This document shows positions 54,773 through 62,696 of a stretch of DNA of 64,000 nucleotides, piece after piece. The position numbers and the translations under genes were made by a program. Source of the stretch: UMGS1663 sp046964515 (GTDB lineage Bacteria; Bacillota; Clostridia; TANB77; CAG-508). A model generated the notes under the pieces. That model saw only the letters and a program-made list of their open reading frames with translations. It had not been told where the DNA came from and did not search any database. The DNA lies in the NCBI GenBank assembly GCA_046964515.1, contig JBKUYM010000001.1, forward strand, positions 372,001 through 436,000, in the 5' to 3' direction. Position 1 is the stretch's first letter; each line of letters starts with the position of its first letter.

Positions 54773-55540
54773 ATGAAATTAGTATCTTGGAATGTTAATG
54801 GTTTACGAGCTGCTATTAATAAAGGATTTCAAGAATTTTTTTTAGAAGAACAAGCCGATATTTTTTGTATTCAAGAAACAAAAATGCAAGAAGAACAAGT
54901 AGACATTTCCATGCAACAAATTTTTAAAGGATATCATGCTTATTGGAATAGTGCTTTTAAAAAGGGCTATTCTGGAACAGCAGTGTTTACAAAGAAGAAG
55001 CCAATAAAAGTAACTTATGGTTTGGGAATAGAAGAGCATGATCAAGAAGGAAGAGTTATTACTTTAGAATACAAAGATTTTTATTTAGTAAATTGCTATA
55101 CACCAAATTCTAAAAGGGAATTAGAAAGACTTTCTTATCGCATGAAATGGGAAGATAGTATTAGAAGTTATCTATTAGAATTAAATCAGTATAAGCCTGT
55201 TATTTATTGTGGAGATTTTAATGTAGCTCATAAAGAAATAGATTTAAAAAATCCAACAACAAACCACCATAATGCTGGATTTACAGATGAGGAAAGAGGA
55301 AAAATGACGGCATTACTCCAAGCTGGATTTACAGATACTTTTCGTTATTTGTATCCTGATAAAGAAAATTGTTACTCTTGGTGGTCTTACATGTTTCATG
55401 CAAGAGAGAAAAATGTAGGCTGGAGAATTGACTATTTTATTGTTTCTCAATCCATACAAGAAAAAATAAAAGAAAGTACAATATATACACAAGTAATGGG
55501 AAGTGATCATTGCCCAGTGGGTATACAGATAGAATTATAA
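54773..55540 (+). CDS. exoA: Exodeoxyribonuclease III / AP endonuclease
   Basis: There are 255 residues. Active-site blocks are in order: SWNVNGLRA (N7), IQETK (E35), the Tyr block around NCYTPNS, GDFNVAH (about 144-150), and GSDHCPV near the C-terminus. It incises DNA at abasic sites and removes 3' blocks in base-excision repair. Its start follows AAGGAG. The ending spacing to the next gene is 19 bp, so they may be co-transcribed. Confidence 0.95.
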   Translation: MKLVSWNVNGLRAAINKGFQEFFLEEQADIFCIQETKMQEEQVDISMQQIFKGYHAYWNSAFKKGYSGTAVFTKKKPIKVTYGLGIEEHDQEGRVITLEYKDFYLVNCYTPNSKRELERLSYRMKWEDSIRSYLLELNQYKPVIYCGDFNVAHKEIDLKNPTTNHHNAGFTDEERGKMTALLQAGFTDTFRYLYPDKENCYSWWSYMFHAREKNVGWRIDYFIVSQSIQEKIKESTIYTQVMGSDHCPVGIQIEL

Positions 55541-55559
55541 GAAAGAAGTGTGTAAGAAC

Positions 55560-56696
55560 ATGGAAAAGAAGAAAAAAAATTGGACGAAATGGCTATATTG
55601 GTTTAGCTTTGCAGTAGCCGTAATTGTAGTATATAAAACTTTAGATAATTTAGGAGAAATTACCAGTTCTATAGGTAGTTTTTTAAATATTTTAATGCCG
55701 TTTTTTGTAGGCATTTTAATAGCCTATATATTATATTTACCATGTAGAAAAATAGAAAGTGGATTGCAAAAGGTAAAAAAGGTAAAATGGATAAAAAAAG
55801 AAGCAAGGCCCATTAGTGTAATTCTAGTTTATATCATTGCTATTTTGTTAGTAGTTTTACTATTTACATTTATTATTCCACCAGTTGTAAAAAGTGTTAT
55901 TGATTTAGCGAATAATTTTCAAGGATATTATGACATGGCAATCCATACCATTGAAAATATGCCGGAAGATTCTTTCTTGAAAAATGAAGTCATTATGCAA
56001 ATAATAGATAGTGTGCAGAAAATTGACTTAAAAGGAATTCTAAATATAGAAATGTTAACACAATATGCACAAGGTGCTATTAGTTTTGCCAATGGAATTA
56101 TTAATACTTTTGTAGCGATTATCGTATCCGCTTATATTTTAATAGATAGAAGAGCAATTATCGGATTCTTTAAGAAGCTGGCAGGCGCTACATTAAAACC
56201 AAGAATGTATCAAAATATAGACAAATATTTTAATCGTTCTAATACGATTTTCTTTAATTTTTTAGCAAGTCAATTTATAGATGCTATTGTGGTAGGAATT
56301 TTAACATCTGTTGGTATGTCTATATTGGGGGTTAAATATGCAGTATTATTAGGATTTATGATAGGATTATTTAACTTAATTCCGTATGTAGGTGCTATTA
56401 TTGCTGTTGTGATTGCCACGATTATTACTTTCTTTACAGGTGGTTTGGAACAAGCTATATGGATGTTAGTAGTGGTAGTTATTTTACAACAAATTGATGC
56501 CAATATTATTAATCCAAGAATTGTGGGTAATTCTTTAAAAATTAATCCATTATTGGTTATTTTTGCAATTACTATAGGAGGAGCTTACTTTGGAATGTTA
56601 GGTATTTTCTTATCTGTACCAGTTATTGCGGTTGTGAAGTTATTATTAGATGATTTTATAGAGTATAGAAATAGGAAGCAAAAAATAGAAGAATAA
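55560..56696 (+). CDS. AI-2E family transporter (YdiK/PerM-like)
   Basis: There are 378 residues, with about eight membrane helices: two near the N-terminus, then a cytosolic insert (about 100-190), then a cluster to the end. Family-typical stretches include FFNFLASQFIDAIVVGILTS, GLFNLIPYVGAIIAV and QQIDANIINPRIVG. Members export autoinducer-2 or act as sodium/proton antiporters; the substrate is unknown here. The start is ambiguous: an ATG with weak AGAAG upstream is chosen over a GTG twelve bases earlier. Confidence 0.87.
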   Translation: MEKKKKNWTKWLYWFSFAVAVIVVYKTLDNLGEITSSIGSFLNILMPFFVGILIAYILYLPCRKIESGLQKVKKVKWIKKEARPISVILVYIIAILLVVLLFTFIIPPVVKSVIDLANNFQGYYDMAIHTIENMPEDSFLKNEVIMQIIDSVQKIDLKGILNIEMLTQYAQGAISFANGIINTFVAIIVSAYILIDRRAIIGFFKKLAGATLKPRMYQNIDKYFNRSNTIFFNFLASQFIDAIVVGILTSVGMSILGVKYAVLLGFMIGLFNLIPYVGAIIAVVIATIITFFTGGLEQAIWMLVVVVILQQIDANIINPRIVGNSLKINPLLVIFAITIGGAYFGMLGIFLSVPVIAVVKLLLDDFIEYRNRKQKIEE

Positions 56697-56736
56697 GGAA
56701 TATAAAAATGTAATTTATAATATATAAAATGAATAA

Positions 56737-56771
56737 AAGCAGGAATAGACAATCTATCCTGTTTTATTTTT
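56737..56771 (+). terminator. Intrinsic terminator
   Basis: CAGGAATAGA pairs with TCTATCCTG with one bulged A, followed by TTTTATTTTT leading into the pilin promoter element. Confidence 0.75.
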
Positions 56772-56836
56772 ATGCAAACTTATGAATATACAAGATAAAA
56801 AGAAACATTAAAGAAAAACAGGTTAATTTGTATAAT
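56771..56836 (+). promoter_or_regulatory. Shared pilin-like promoter module, copy B
   Basis: TATGCAAACTTATGAATATA followed by CAAG begins 60 bp before TATAAT (56831-56836). The tract between is A-rich with no -35. Confidence 0.6.
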
Positions 56837-56947
56837 AAGATAAATAAGTATATTGACTTTAACCAAAAGGTAATATAAAATCTTTAAAGAAAAAAGATTA
56901 AAAATTAGAGAAATGGAAAACATAAGAAAAAGGAAAGGGAGAAAACC

Positions 56948-58672
56948 ATGAAAATAAAACAAAGAGGAATTACTTTAATAGCACTAGTTATTACGATTAT
57001 TATATTAATTATTTTAGCAGGTGTTAGCATAAATATGGTGATAGGAGATAATGGATTAATTCCTAAAGCAACACAGGCAAAAGAAAATATGCAAATAGCT
57101 TCAAATGAGGAAGAGGAACAATTAGCAAAATTAACAAATGAATTATATAATCCTGAGCAAATAGAAATACGAAAAAATATGCCCAATTCCCCCAAATTAG
57201 CAGAAGGAATGCACGCGATTAAGTTTACAAATCCAACTGAAATAGATAAAGGAAGAGTAGAAGATACCAATAGTAATGATAGTGACTGGTATAATTATGA
57301 TGAAAAACGATGGGCTAATAGCCAGACAGAAGATGGAAGTATGTGGGTATGGATACCCAGATATGCTTACAGAGTAAACAAAGATAATCAAACCTTTGAT
57401 ATAGTCTTTTTAATAGGAACAACGGATAATTATTATGATGAGAATGGAAACATACAAACCGCCAAAAGATGTAACAGTGTAGATGAAAATGTAGATACAT
57501 CTACAGGATATACCGTACATCCAGCTTTTACAGATGAAACAATGATAGGTTATAGAAATGGAGGATGGGATAAAGAAATAACAGGAATCTGGGTAGCTAA
57601 ATTTGAGGCGGGATTTGCTGGTGGAAATAATTTAGCTACTGTTAAAGAAAGTAGTGTAAGTTATTCACAAAGTACATCTTATGTAGGAGCCGTAGAAAGA
57701 GGTCAAAGTAGTAATGGAAATGAAGCTGCTCGTAACTGGTTGGATGGCATTTATGGAAGTACGAAAACAGCTATAAAATATCCAACCTTCCAAGGAACTA
57801 CCTACAGTATGAACTATGTTAATCATAATGATGCTTATAATATAGCTAAAGTTATGACAGAAAATGGGAACATATATGGATTAATAGAAAATACAGATTC
57901 CCACTTAATGAAAAATAGTGAATGGGGAGTAGTAGCTTACTTAAGCCAAAGTCAATATGGTTTAAATGGGAGTGATATTGCAATTAATAGTATTAGTTTG
58001 AACAGTGGAGGAGCAGCAAGAACGCAGACCGCAGGAAAAACAGGAGTAGATAGTGTATATGCTGTAACAGGCTGTACAACAGGGACAAACAATGCAACAG
58101 AAAAAGTAACAACGATAGCCAATATTAATAGTACAACAGCTAACACAGCAGTAGATGGTGTGTACACCTGGAATCAGCTAAATGGAACAAAGGCAAGTAG
58201 TAGTGGAACGATTTATGGAATTTATGATTTAAGTGGAGGAACTTGGGAAAGAATGGCATCCTATGTGGCTAATGGAAATGAAAACTTAAAAACTTATGGT
58301 TCTAGTATAGCTTATGATGGTTCTGTTTTAAAAACAACAAGTACAAAATATACAACCACTTATCCGTTTGACAGTACAACAGATAATACAGGTATAGTAA
58401 GTAATGATACAAATTTAAATACGGCAAGTGTCAATAATTATAAGAAAAATACTTTAATTTATGGCGATGGCATCCGCGAGACTTCAGAGATTGGAATTGA
58501 AAGTACTAGTTGGTATGGTGGCTATTCACGTTACACAAGCATGGCTGGCCCGTTTTCGTTTCGTGGTGGTAACTGGTGGAATGGTTCAAATGCTGGTTTA
58601 TTTTGCTTTCATTGTCATGCTGGTGATAACAATTATTTTCATGGATTCCGTGTGGTACTAGTCATGTCCTAG
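56948..58672 (+). CDS. Prepilin-like protein with FGE/C-type-lectin domain, likely DGR target
   Basis: There are 574 residues. The prepilin-like start (MKIKQRG-ITLIALVITIIILIILAG) is followed by a charged linker and, from about residue 75, a formylglycine-generating-enzyme/C-type-lectin fold: MWVWIPRYAYRV (about 130-141), GIWVAKFEAGF, NSEWGVVAYLSQSQYG, IYDLSGGTWERM, and a final FRGGNWWNGSNAG..GFRVVL. The last 40 residues match the layout of diversity-generating-retroelement variable proteins, including the RGG and GFRVV frames around variable sites. It is probably a surface-displayed binding protein. Its 3' end is visibly richer in G and C than the rest. It is flanked by direct copies of the promoter element. 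Confidence 0.82.
   Translation: MKIKQRGITLIALVITIIILIILAGVSINMVIGDNGLIPKATQAKENMQIASNEEEEQLAKLTNELYNPEQIEIRKNMPNSPKLAEGMHAIKFTNPTEIDKGRVEDTNSNDSDWYNYDEKRWANSQTEDGSMWVWIPRYAYRVNKDNQTFDIVFLIGTTDNYYDENGNIQTAKRCNSVDENVDTSTGYTVHPAFTDETMIGYRNGGWDKEITGIWVAKFEAGFAGGNNLATVKESSVSYSQSTSYVGAVERGQSSNGNEAARNWLDGIYGSTKTAIKYPTFQGTTYSMNYVNHNDAYNIAKVMTENGNIYGLIENTDSHLMKNSEWGVVAYLSQSQYGLNGSDIAINSISLNSGGAARTQTAGKTGVDSVYAVTGCTTGTNNATEKVTTIANINSTTANTAVDGVYTWNQLNGTKASSSGTIYGIYDLSGGTWERMASYVANGNENLKTYGSSIAYDGSVLKTTSTKYTTTYPFDSTTDNTGIVSNDTNLNTASVNNYKKNTLIYGDGIRETSEIGIESTSWYGGYSRYTSMAGPFSFRGGNWWNGSNAGLFCFHCHAGDNNYFHGFRVVLVMS
58538..58654 (+). other. Putative DGR variable region
   Basis: Between the invariant frames RGG and GFRVV, the variable-position codons are nearly all of the NNY type (TTT, TGC, TTT, CAT, TGT, CAT, GAT, AAC, AAT, TAT, TTT, CAT). 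This is what adenine-directed mutagenesis of AAY codons leaves. No template repeat or reverse transcriptase is in the window. Confidence 0.6.
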
Positions 58673-58674
58673 TA
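58656..58674 (+). other. Hairpin at the end of the variable region
   Basis: TACTAG and CTAGTA flank TCATGTC across the stop codon. DGR targets often carry a hairpin just after the variable region; this one is short. Confidence 0.4.
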
Positions 58675-58735
58675 ATTTAAAAAATTATGGGAATAGAATA
58701 AGTGATAGACTTTAGACGTGTTTCAAATAAAAAAG

Positions 58736-58771
58736 CAAATTAGAAATAATAGAATTCTAGTTTGTTTTTTT
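58736..58771 (+). terminator. Terminator of the lectin gene
   Basis: CAAATTAGAA pairs with TTCTAGTTTG (one G-T pair), followed by TTTTTTT. Confidence 0.75.
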
Positions 58772-58834
58772 ATGCAAACTTGTGAATATTAGAAGGCTAT
58801 AGAATTAAATAATATGGAAAATGGAAATATAGAT
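58771..58834 (+). promoter_or_regulatory. Shared pilin-like element, copy C, without intact gene
   Basis: TATGCAAACTTGTGAATATT (58771-58790) matches copy B at 17 of the first 18 bases, exactly 2000 bp downstream of it. A degenerate -10 (TATAGA, 58828) lies 57 bp from its start. The gap 58673-59140 has no complete gene; short remnants such as an AVKNEAVGCDYCEF frame near 58885 suggest a decayed cassette. Confidence 0.5.
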
Positions 58835-58970
58835 ACAGATAATGGAGAAGCTATTAAATTTAAAAAAAGTAATAGCTATAGCAGTTAAAAATGAAGCAGT
58901 CGGTTGCGACTATTGTGAATTTATTTTGTATAAATTATATTAGAATAGTATGAACAGTTTATAATATAAA

Positions 58971-59018
58971 AATAGAAAATCTTTTATTACAAAGGAAAGA
59001 GATTTTCTATTTTTTTTA
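58971..59018 (+). terminator. Intrinsic terminator of the decayed cassette
   Basis: AATAGAAAATCT pairs perfectly with AGATTTTCTATT around 17 nt, followed by a run of T. Confidence 0.85.
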
Positions 59019-59140
59019 GATGAAAATTTTTAAAAATAGATACGCAGATTTATAGAAGTTCATAAAACCTTAATGAATTGGCTATTTTTTTCTTAAGAAA
59101 TATATGATATACTAAAGAACATAAGAAAGAGGGGAATCTT

Positions 59141-59848
59141 ATGTATAATATATTAATTTGTGATGATGATAAGGAAATTGTAAAAGCAATAGAAATCTAT
59201 TTAAGTAAAGAGGGATACCATATTTTAAAAGCTTATAATGGAAAACAAGCGTTAGAAATTATGAAGGAACAAGAAATACATTTATTAATTTTAGATATTA
59301 TGATGCCAGAAATGGATGGAATGACAGTAGCAAATCAGGTTAGAAAAAGTAGGAAAATACCAATTATCATGTTATCTGCAAAATCAGAAGATTATGATAA
59401 AATAGCAGGATTAAATGAAGGAGCAGATGACTATATAACAAAACCATTTAATCCATTAGAATTAATAGCAAGAGTAAATTCTCAAATTAGAAGATATACT
59501 TCTTTAGGTTCTATAGCACAAAATGAAAAAGAAAATCAAAATATTTATCAAACAGGAGAATTACGCATAGATGATAATACAAAACAAGTAGTAATAGAAG
59601 GAAAAGAAATAAAATTAACACCAACAGAGTACAATATCTTGAAATTCCTTATAAAAAATAAAGGAAAAGTATATTCAATAGAGCAGATTTATGAAAATGT
59701 ATGGGAAGATGAAGCTTATGGAGCAGAAAATCTAATAGCCGTACATATAAGACACATTAGAGAAAAGATAGAAATTAATCCAAGAGACCCAAAATATTTA
59801 AAAGTTATTTGGGGGATTGGCTATAAAATTGAAAAAATAGAGGAATAA
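59141..59848 (+). CDS. OmpR/PhoB-family response regulator
   Basis: There are 235 residues. The receiver domain has D8-D9, phospho-acceptor D52 (LLILDIMMPEMDG) and K101 (ITKPF); the C-terminal winged helix (about 135-232) ends in VWGIGYKIE. The overall pattern resembles VanR-type regulators. It is co-transcribed with the sensor kinase 39 bp downstream. It is a candidate for binding 11-bp-phased repeats such as those upstream of nrdD, but that is only a family-level possibility. Confidence 0.94.
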   Translation: MYNILICDDDKEIVKAIEIYLSKEGYHILKAYNGKQALEIMKEQEIHLLILDIMMPEMDGMTVANQVRKSRKIPIIMLSAKSEDYDKIAGLNEGADDYITKPFNPLELIARVNSQIRRYTSLGSIAQNEKENQNIYQTGELRIDDNTKQVVIEGKEIKLTPTEYNILKFLIKNKGKVYSIEQIYENVWEDEAYGAENLIAVHIRHIREKIEINPRDPKYLKVIWGIGYKIEKIEE

Positions 59849-59887
59849 ATAGACTACAAGAGAAATAAAAAGAAGGAGGAAAAATAG

Positions 59888-61918
59888 ATGAAACGAATAA
59901 AAGAATCTGCTTTTTTAAAATTAGTATGCTATATAGCTATACCTATTTTAGTACTAACACTTCTAATGAGCAGTGTATATCTTTCCTACCAAAGACAAAA
60001 TGAAGATAATATGCAAGTAAAAGATTATTATCAAACAGATACTTTTGTAAATCAATATTATATTGTATTACAAAACATTTATGATTATTTATTATACCCC
60101 ATAGAAGAAGAAACCGAAAATGAAATCTCCTATTATTATTCTTACTTTTACGATTACTCTCTTATTAAAGATGGAGAAGAAAAAATATATTATCAAAATG
60201 GTGGAAGGATGGGGAATACCACAAAATATTTTGATTATGTTATCATAGATAAACAAGAAAATACAATTTATATGAATTTAAGAAATGATGCCTATCAAGA
60301 AGAAATCGAAAATATAAAACAAAGACCATATCATTGGTATTATGCAGGAACGGATATACAAACAGACATGGCCAAAATGACAGAGCAAAATTTGAAATAT
60401 GACTATAGTTTAGAATCGATAGACAAGTTAAAAAATAATCGTTTTGATATCTATTTAGTTTTTAACCAAGATAAAGTAGAAAGTGGCAATGATATCTATA
60501 TTCAAAAAGTTTTCTATGATTCTATGCTAACGCTAAAAAATGTACCAATGTATTTAATTCCTATCTGTGTGGTTTTATTGTTAATAATGGGTATTTATCT
60601 TATATGGGCAATAGGTCATCAAAAAGGGATAAAAGGAATTGCTTTAAATTCTTTAGACAAAACACCTTATGAATTACTTTGCTTTATAGCTTTTTTAGTC
60701 TTATTTTTAGTAACAATGGTGGGTACGACATTAAGTAGTGTAACACGAAATTTCTTAACACTATCTTTTTGGACAATTGATTATTTTATAGGATATATTA
60801 TCTGTGCAGTAATTGGCGTTACAACAATAAAAAGAATAAAAGCGAAAGTATTTTTTAGGGAACTATGGATTTCTAAAATAATGCGAAGCATTATAAGACA
60901 ATGGAAAAAGATAGAAAAAGCATTTAGAGAGCATCCTGCAACTACCAAAAAAGTTATCATTGTATATTGGGCGTTTATTTTGATTTCTGTTATTTTAATT
61001 GCTTTACAAGGAAGTTTCTTCATGTTTTTAGTCTTAATTGCTTTTTGGATATGGTGTTTTTACAAAATTTTTAAATATATGAAACACATCGGTCGTATAA
61101 AAGAATCTTTAAAAGAGATTTATGAAGGAAAAGAAAATGTAGTAATAGATACAGAAGACTTAGAAAAAGGCTTGAAAGAAATGGCGGAATATATCAATGA
61201 TATAGCAAGAGGATTTTCTAATGCTATAGAAAAAAGTTTAAAAAGTGAAAGAATGAAAACAGAATTGATTACCAATGTATCTCATGATATTAAGACACCA
61301 CTAACATCTATTATAAACTATGTAGATTTATTAAAAAAAGAAGAAATGCCAAATGATAGGGCAAGAGAATACTTGGAGGTATTGGATAATAAATCACAAA
61401 GACTAAAACGATTAACAGAAGATTTAGTAGAAGCATCAAAAGCTTCTTCTGGAAATATAAAATTAAATATAGAAAAATTAGATGTAAAAGAATTGATGAA
61501 ACAAATTTCAGGGGAATTTGAAGATAAATTTCAAGAAAGAAAATTAGAATTGAATTTATCTGTGCCAGAAGAGGATTGCATAATACAAGCAGATAGTCGT
61601 TATTTATATAGAGTAATTGAGAATATGTATGCTAATGTTGTAAAATATGCTTTAGAAGCTTCTAGAGTTTATGTGGATATAAAATCTGAAGCAAATGTAT
61701 TACAAATTCAAATTAAAAATGTTTCCAAAGAGAGACTAAATATTACAGCAGATGAATTAATGCAAAGATTTGTAAGAGGAGATAGTTCTAGAAATACAGA
61801 AGGAAGCGGTTTAGGACTTTCTATAGCACAAAGTTTAACAGAATTACAAAAAGGAAGGTTCCAAATCTATATAGATGGAGATTTATTTAAAGTGGTTATA
61901 ACCTTTGATAAAAGCTAA
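59888..61918 (+). CDS. Multi-spanning sensor histidine kinase
   Basis: There are 676 residues. A first membrane helix (about 12-30) and an extracytoplasmic sensor region of about 190 residues rich in Tyr, Glu and Asp precede five more helices (about 222-243, 262-283, 295-313, 355-372 and 376-394). The catalytic half has the H-box NVSHDIKTPLTS with phospho-acceptor H466, an N-box ENMYANVVKYA, and the G-box GSGLGLSIAQ. The N-box has N-x-x-x-Y-A where most have N-x-x-K-Y. VanS-like kinases have this layout. The signal is unknown; an envelope cue is likely. Confidence 0.92.
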   Translation: MKRIKESAFLKLVCYIAIPILVLTLLMSSVYLSYQRQNEDNMQVKDYYQTDTFVNQYYIVLQNIYDYLLYPIEEETENEISYYYSYFYDYSLIKDGEEKIYYQNGGRMGNTTKYFDYVIIDKQENTIYMNLRNDAYQEEIENIKQRPYHWYYAGTDIQTDMAKMTEQNLKYDYSLESIDKLKNNRFDIYLVFNQDKVESGNDIYIQKVFYDSMLTLKNVPMYLIPICVVLLLIMGIYLIWAIGHQKGIKGIALNSLDKTPYELLCFIAFLVLFLVTMVGTTLSSVTRNFLTLSFWTIDYFIGYIICAVIGVTTIKRIKAKVFFRELWISKIMRSIIRQWKKIEKAFREHPATTKKVIIVYWAFILISVILIALQGSFFMFLVLIAFWIWCFYKIFKYMKHIGRIKESLKEIYEGKENVVIDTEDLEKGLKEMAEYINDIARGFSNAIEKSLKSERMKTELITNVSHDIKTPLTSIINYVDLLKKEEMPNDRAREYLEVLDNKSQRLKRLTEDLVEASKASSGNIKLNIEKLDVKELMKQISGEFEDKFQERKLELNLSVPEEDCIIQADSRYLYRVIENMYANVVKYALEASRVYVDIKSEANVLQIQIKNVSKERLNITADELMQRFVRGDSSRNTEGSGLGLSIAQSLTELQKGRFQIYIDGDLFKVVITFDKS

Positions 61919-61922
61919 TATA

Positions 61923-61974
61923 AAAAAGTGGTTAAAAGAAATTAACAAATACGTATTTCTTTTAACCACTTTTT
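61923..61974. terminator. Bidirectional terminator
   Basis: A 20-bp perfect inverted repeat (AAAAAGTGGTTAAAAGAAAT with its complement) encloses a 12-nt loop between convergent genes. Confidence 0.9.
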
Positions 61975-61996
61975 ATAATTTATACAATCTAATAGA

Positions 61997-62494
61997 TTAA
62001 CTAAAAATAGCACCCATAGAACCGAAGACGCCAGCAGAAGCAAGTCCCATAATAATGCCTGCTAAAATAACACCGGCGATAATGGCAACAACGCTTTTTT
62101 TGAAGTCCATATCTAAAAAGCTAGCAGCAAGAGTACCTGTCCAGGCACCTGTACCAGGAAGTGGTATACCAACAAAAATAAATAAAGCAAAGTATAAACC
62201 ACGACCAGCAGTTGCTTGTAATTTCTTGCCTCCTTTTTCCCCTTTTTCTAAACAAAATTTAAAAAACTTACCAATAAATTTTTTATCGGCGCCCCATATT
62301 AATACTTTTCTTGCGAAGAAGAATATAATTGGAACAGGAAGCATATTTCCTAAAATGCAAATAATATAAAGAGGAATAATAGGAAGGGCTTCTCCTAACC
62401 AAGGACTAAGTCCAATGGGAATAGCGCCCCTAAGTTCAATTAGAGGTACCATAGATACTAAAAAAACGACGAAATATTTTAAAAGCATAAGCAA
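61997..62494 (-). CDS. Small multidrug export family protein (COG2426)
   Basis: There are 165 residues with about four hydrophobic helices. The stretches MVPLIELRGAIPIG near the N-terminus and GIPLPGTGAWTGTLAA in the middle are hallmarks of this family, long labelled putative small multidrug export proteins; the fold is related to DedA-like proteins. No substrate evidence exists in the sequence. It stands alone, with a minus-strand ribosome site AGGAG. Confidence 0.88.
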   Translation of the reverse strand: MLMLLKYFVVFLVSMVPLIELRGAIPIGLSPWLGEALPIIPLYIICILGNMLPVPIIFFFARKVLIWGADKKFIGKFFKFCLEKGEKGGKKLQATAGRGLYFALFIFVGIPLPGTGAWTGTLAASFLDMDFKKSVVAIIAGVILAGIIMGLASAGVFGSMGAIFS

Positions 62495-62619
62495 ACTCCT
62501 TTATCTTTTTATCGAGAATTATTGTACTATAAGGATGGGTAAAAAGCAAGAGAAAATTAAAATATGCAAAAGGATTGTAGTATAAAATGTCAAAATAGGA
62601 ATAAAGAGACAAGTAGTAT

Positions 62620-62662
62620 TTTGTCGAAAATCATTGACAAATGATTTTTGTTAAACTATGAT
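62620..62662 (+). promoter_or_regulatory. Spo0A box plus promoter
   Basis: TTTGTCGAA (62620-62628), a perfect 0A box, lies 5 bp before TTGACA (62634-62639), with TATGAT (62657-62662) after 17 bp. The position just upstream of -35 suits direct regulation by Spo0A. Confidence 0.6.
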
Positions 62663-62696
62663 AAATTTAAGAAATAAAAGGAGACCATAGGGAAAC

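Noticed and set aside
58461..58661. Plus-strand 66-codon frame inside the lectin gene end
   Set aside because: It is a frame shadow created by the GC-richer variable region; the lectin frame continues to a family-typical GFRVVL ending.
58673..59140. DGR template repeat or reverse transcriptase after the lectin gene
   Set aside because: No ORF of suitable size and no second copy of the variable-region frame were found here or elsewhere in the window.
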